Below, piece by piece: positions 5,550-5,805 of a DNA stretch of 5,805 bases (its first letter is position 1; each line of letters opens with the position of its first letter). This DNA comes from an uncultured Saprospiraceae bacterium. GTDB lineage: Bacteria; Bacteroidota; Bacteroidia; Chitinophagales; Saprospiraceae. The stretch is from positions 1 through 5,805 of the forward strand of contig CALDEO010000281.1 in NCBI GenBank assembly GCA_937942465.1. The letters are read 5' to 3'. The notes under the pieces are model-generated. The model searched no databases and was not told where the DNA came from. It saw only the letters and a program-made list of their open reading frames with translations. The translations under genes and the position numbers were made by a program.

Positions 5550-5614
5550 AATTGGTTAATAATATTAGCATTTTCAATATCATCATAGTGCAATTAACTT
5601 TAATGCATATTATA

Positions 5615-5622
5615 TACCTTTG
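5615..5622 (+). promoter_or_regulatory. Likely -7 box for the lipoprotein gene
   Basis: TACCTTTG matches TAnnTTTG perfectly and is followed by C, as is common. It lies 32 nt before the ATG at 5654. No TTG-type -33 box is seen at the usual distance. It indicates that the lipoprotein gene is transcribed separately from the nuclease gene. Confidence 0.5.
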
Positions 5623-5653
5623 CTAGATATTTTAACAAGTAAATAATCAAAAA

Positions 5654-5805
5654 ATGAAATTAATAAATATCAAAGTACTTGCAAGTGCCTTCATCCTATC
5701 GATGAGCTTATGTATGATCTCTTGTGGCGGTAATGCTAGCTCTGGTGACAAGAAACTTGAGGTAAATCAAGAAGTAAATAAATCGGGTAAAGAATACACT
5801 TCAGC
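5654..5805 (+). CDS. Lipoprotein, N-terminal fragment (3' end outside window)
   Basis: Only the first 50 codons are visible, cut by the right edge. Residues 1-23 form a lipoprotein signal peptide: a positively charged start (MKLINIK), a hydrophobic core, then MISC with the lipid-bearing cysteine C24, the usual Bacteroidota form. The mature part begins CGGNASSGDKK and continues as a hydrophilic Lys/Glu-rich linker ending SGKEYTSA, so the protein should be anchored in a membrane facing the periplasm or outside. The function cannot be assigned. From memory, small Bacteroidota lipoproteins with a KEYTSA-type stretch can continue into a cysteine-rich CPMHC-like metal-binding motif, but that part is not in the window. 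The ATG at 5654 is chosen because the signal peptide begins there and a -7 box lies 32 nt upstream. It follows the nuclease stop after 104 nt. Confidence 0.75.
   Translation, partial: MKLINIKVLASAFILSMSLCMISCGGNASSGDKKLEVNQEVNKSGKEYTS

Noticed and set aside
5550..5600. Rho-independent terminator after the endonuclease gene
   Set aside because: Only a weak AT-only pairing (ATATT/AATAT) is found, without a GC stem or a following T run.
1..5805. CRISPR array, tRNA, rRNA or insertion sequence
   Set aside because: No regularly spaced direct repeats, no cloverleaf-like or rRNA-like sequence and no transposase-like coding region was seen on either strand.

Overview
The window looks like AT-rich chromosomal DNA from a member of the Bacteroidota. 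Three things point there. Start codons lack strong Shine-Dalgarno sequences. Near-perfect TAnnTTTG -7 boxes sit in front of several genes. The protein types also fit: a Bacteroidota-style Crp/Fnr regulator, a split YeeE/YedE pair with a DUF6691-type second half, and a lipoprotein with an ISC lipobox. The genus cannot be fixed from this sequence.

The left part (1-2357, minus strand) is a sulfur-handling cluster. In transcription order it holds a Crp/Fnr-family regulator (2357-1698), the two halves of a YeeE/YedE transporter (1623-1063 and 1060-647, 2 nt apart) and a TauE/SafE-type exporter (555 to beyond the left edge). YeeE/YedE proteins are linked to thiosulfate or related sulfur-compound uptake, and TauE/SafE proteins to export of sulfite or other organosulfonates/sulfur oxyanions. 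The regulator carries a C-N5-CC cysteine cluster in its sensor domain. A 5-4-5 inverted repeat with FNR-site geometry lies just after it, in front of the first transporter gene. The simplest reading is a sulfur- or redox-responsive regulator controlling import and export genes beside it.

The middle (2474-4033, minus strand) encodes a 519-residue protein with a MidA-like (NDUFAF7-like) SAM-dependent methyltransferase fold and a TPR-like C-terminal tail. Its role is unknown. It reads toward the regulator, which appears to have its own promoter in the 116-nt gap.

A 274-nt intergenic region (4034-4307) separates this gene from the divergent right part. It holds several dyads, a nested inverted repeat spanning 4140-4220 and a good plus-strand promoter. 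The right part (plus strand) encodes a secreted non-specific DNA/RNA endonuclease (4308-5549) with a catalytic DRGH motif and a C-terminal OB-fold-like domain, followed by the start of a small lipoprotein gene (from 5654) with its own -7 box. These genes may serve extracellular nucleic-acid use and surface or metal functions, with no visible link to the sulfur cluster.

No rRNA, tRNA, CRISPR array, transposase or clear rho-independent terminator was seen. Nothing here is clearly a new multi-gene system. The most interesting points are the putative operator and cysteine-bearing regulator of the sulfur cluster, the uncharacterised MidA-like/TPR protein, and the structured intergenic repeat.
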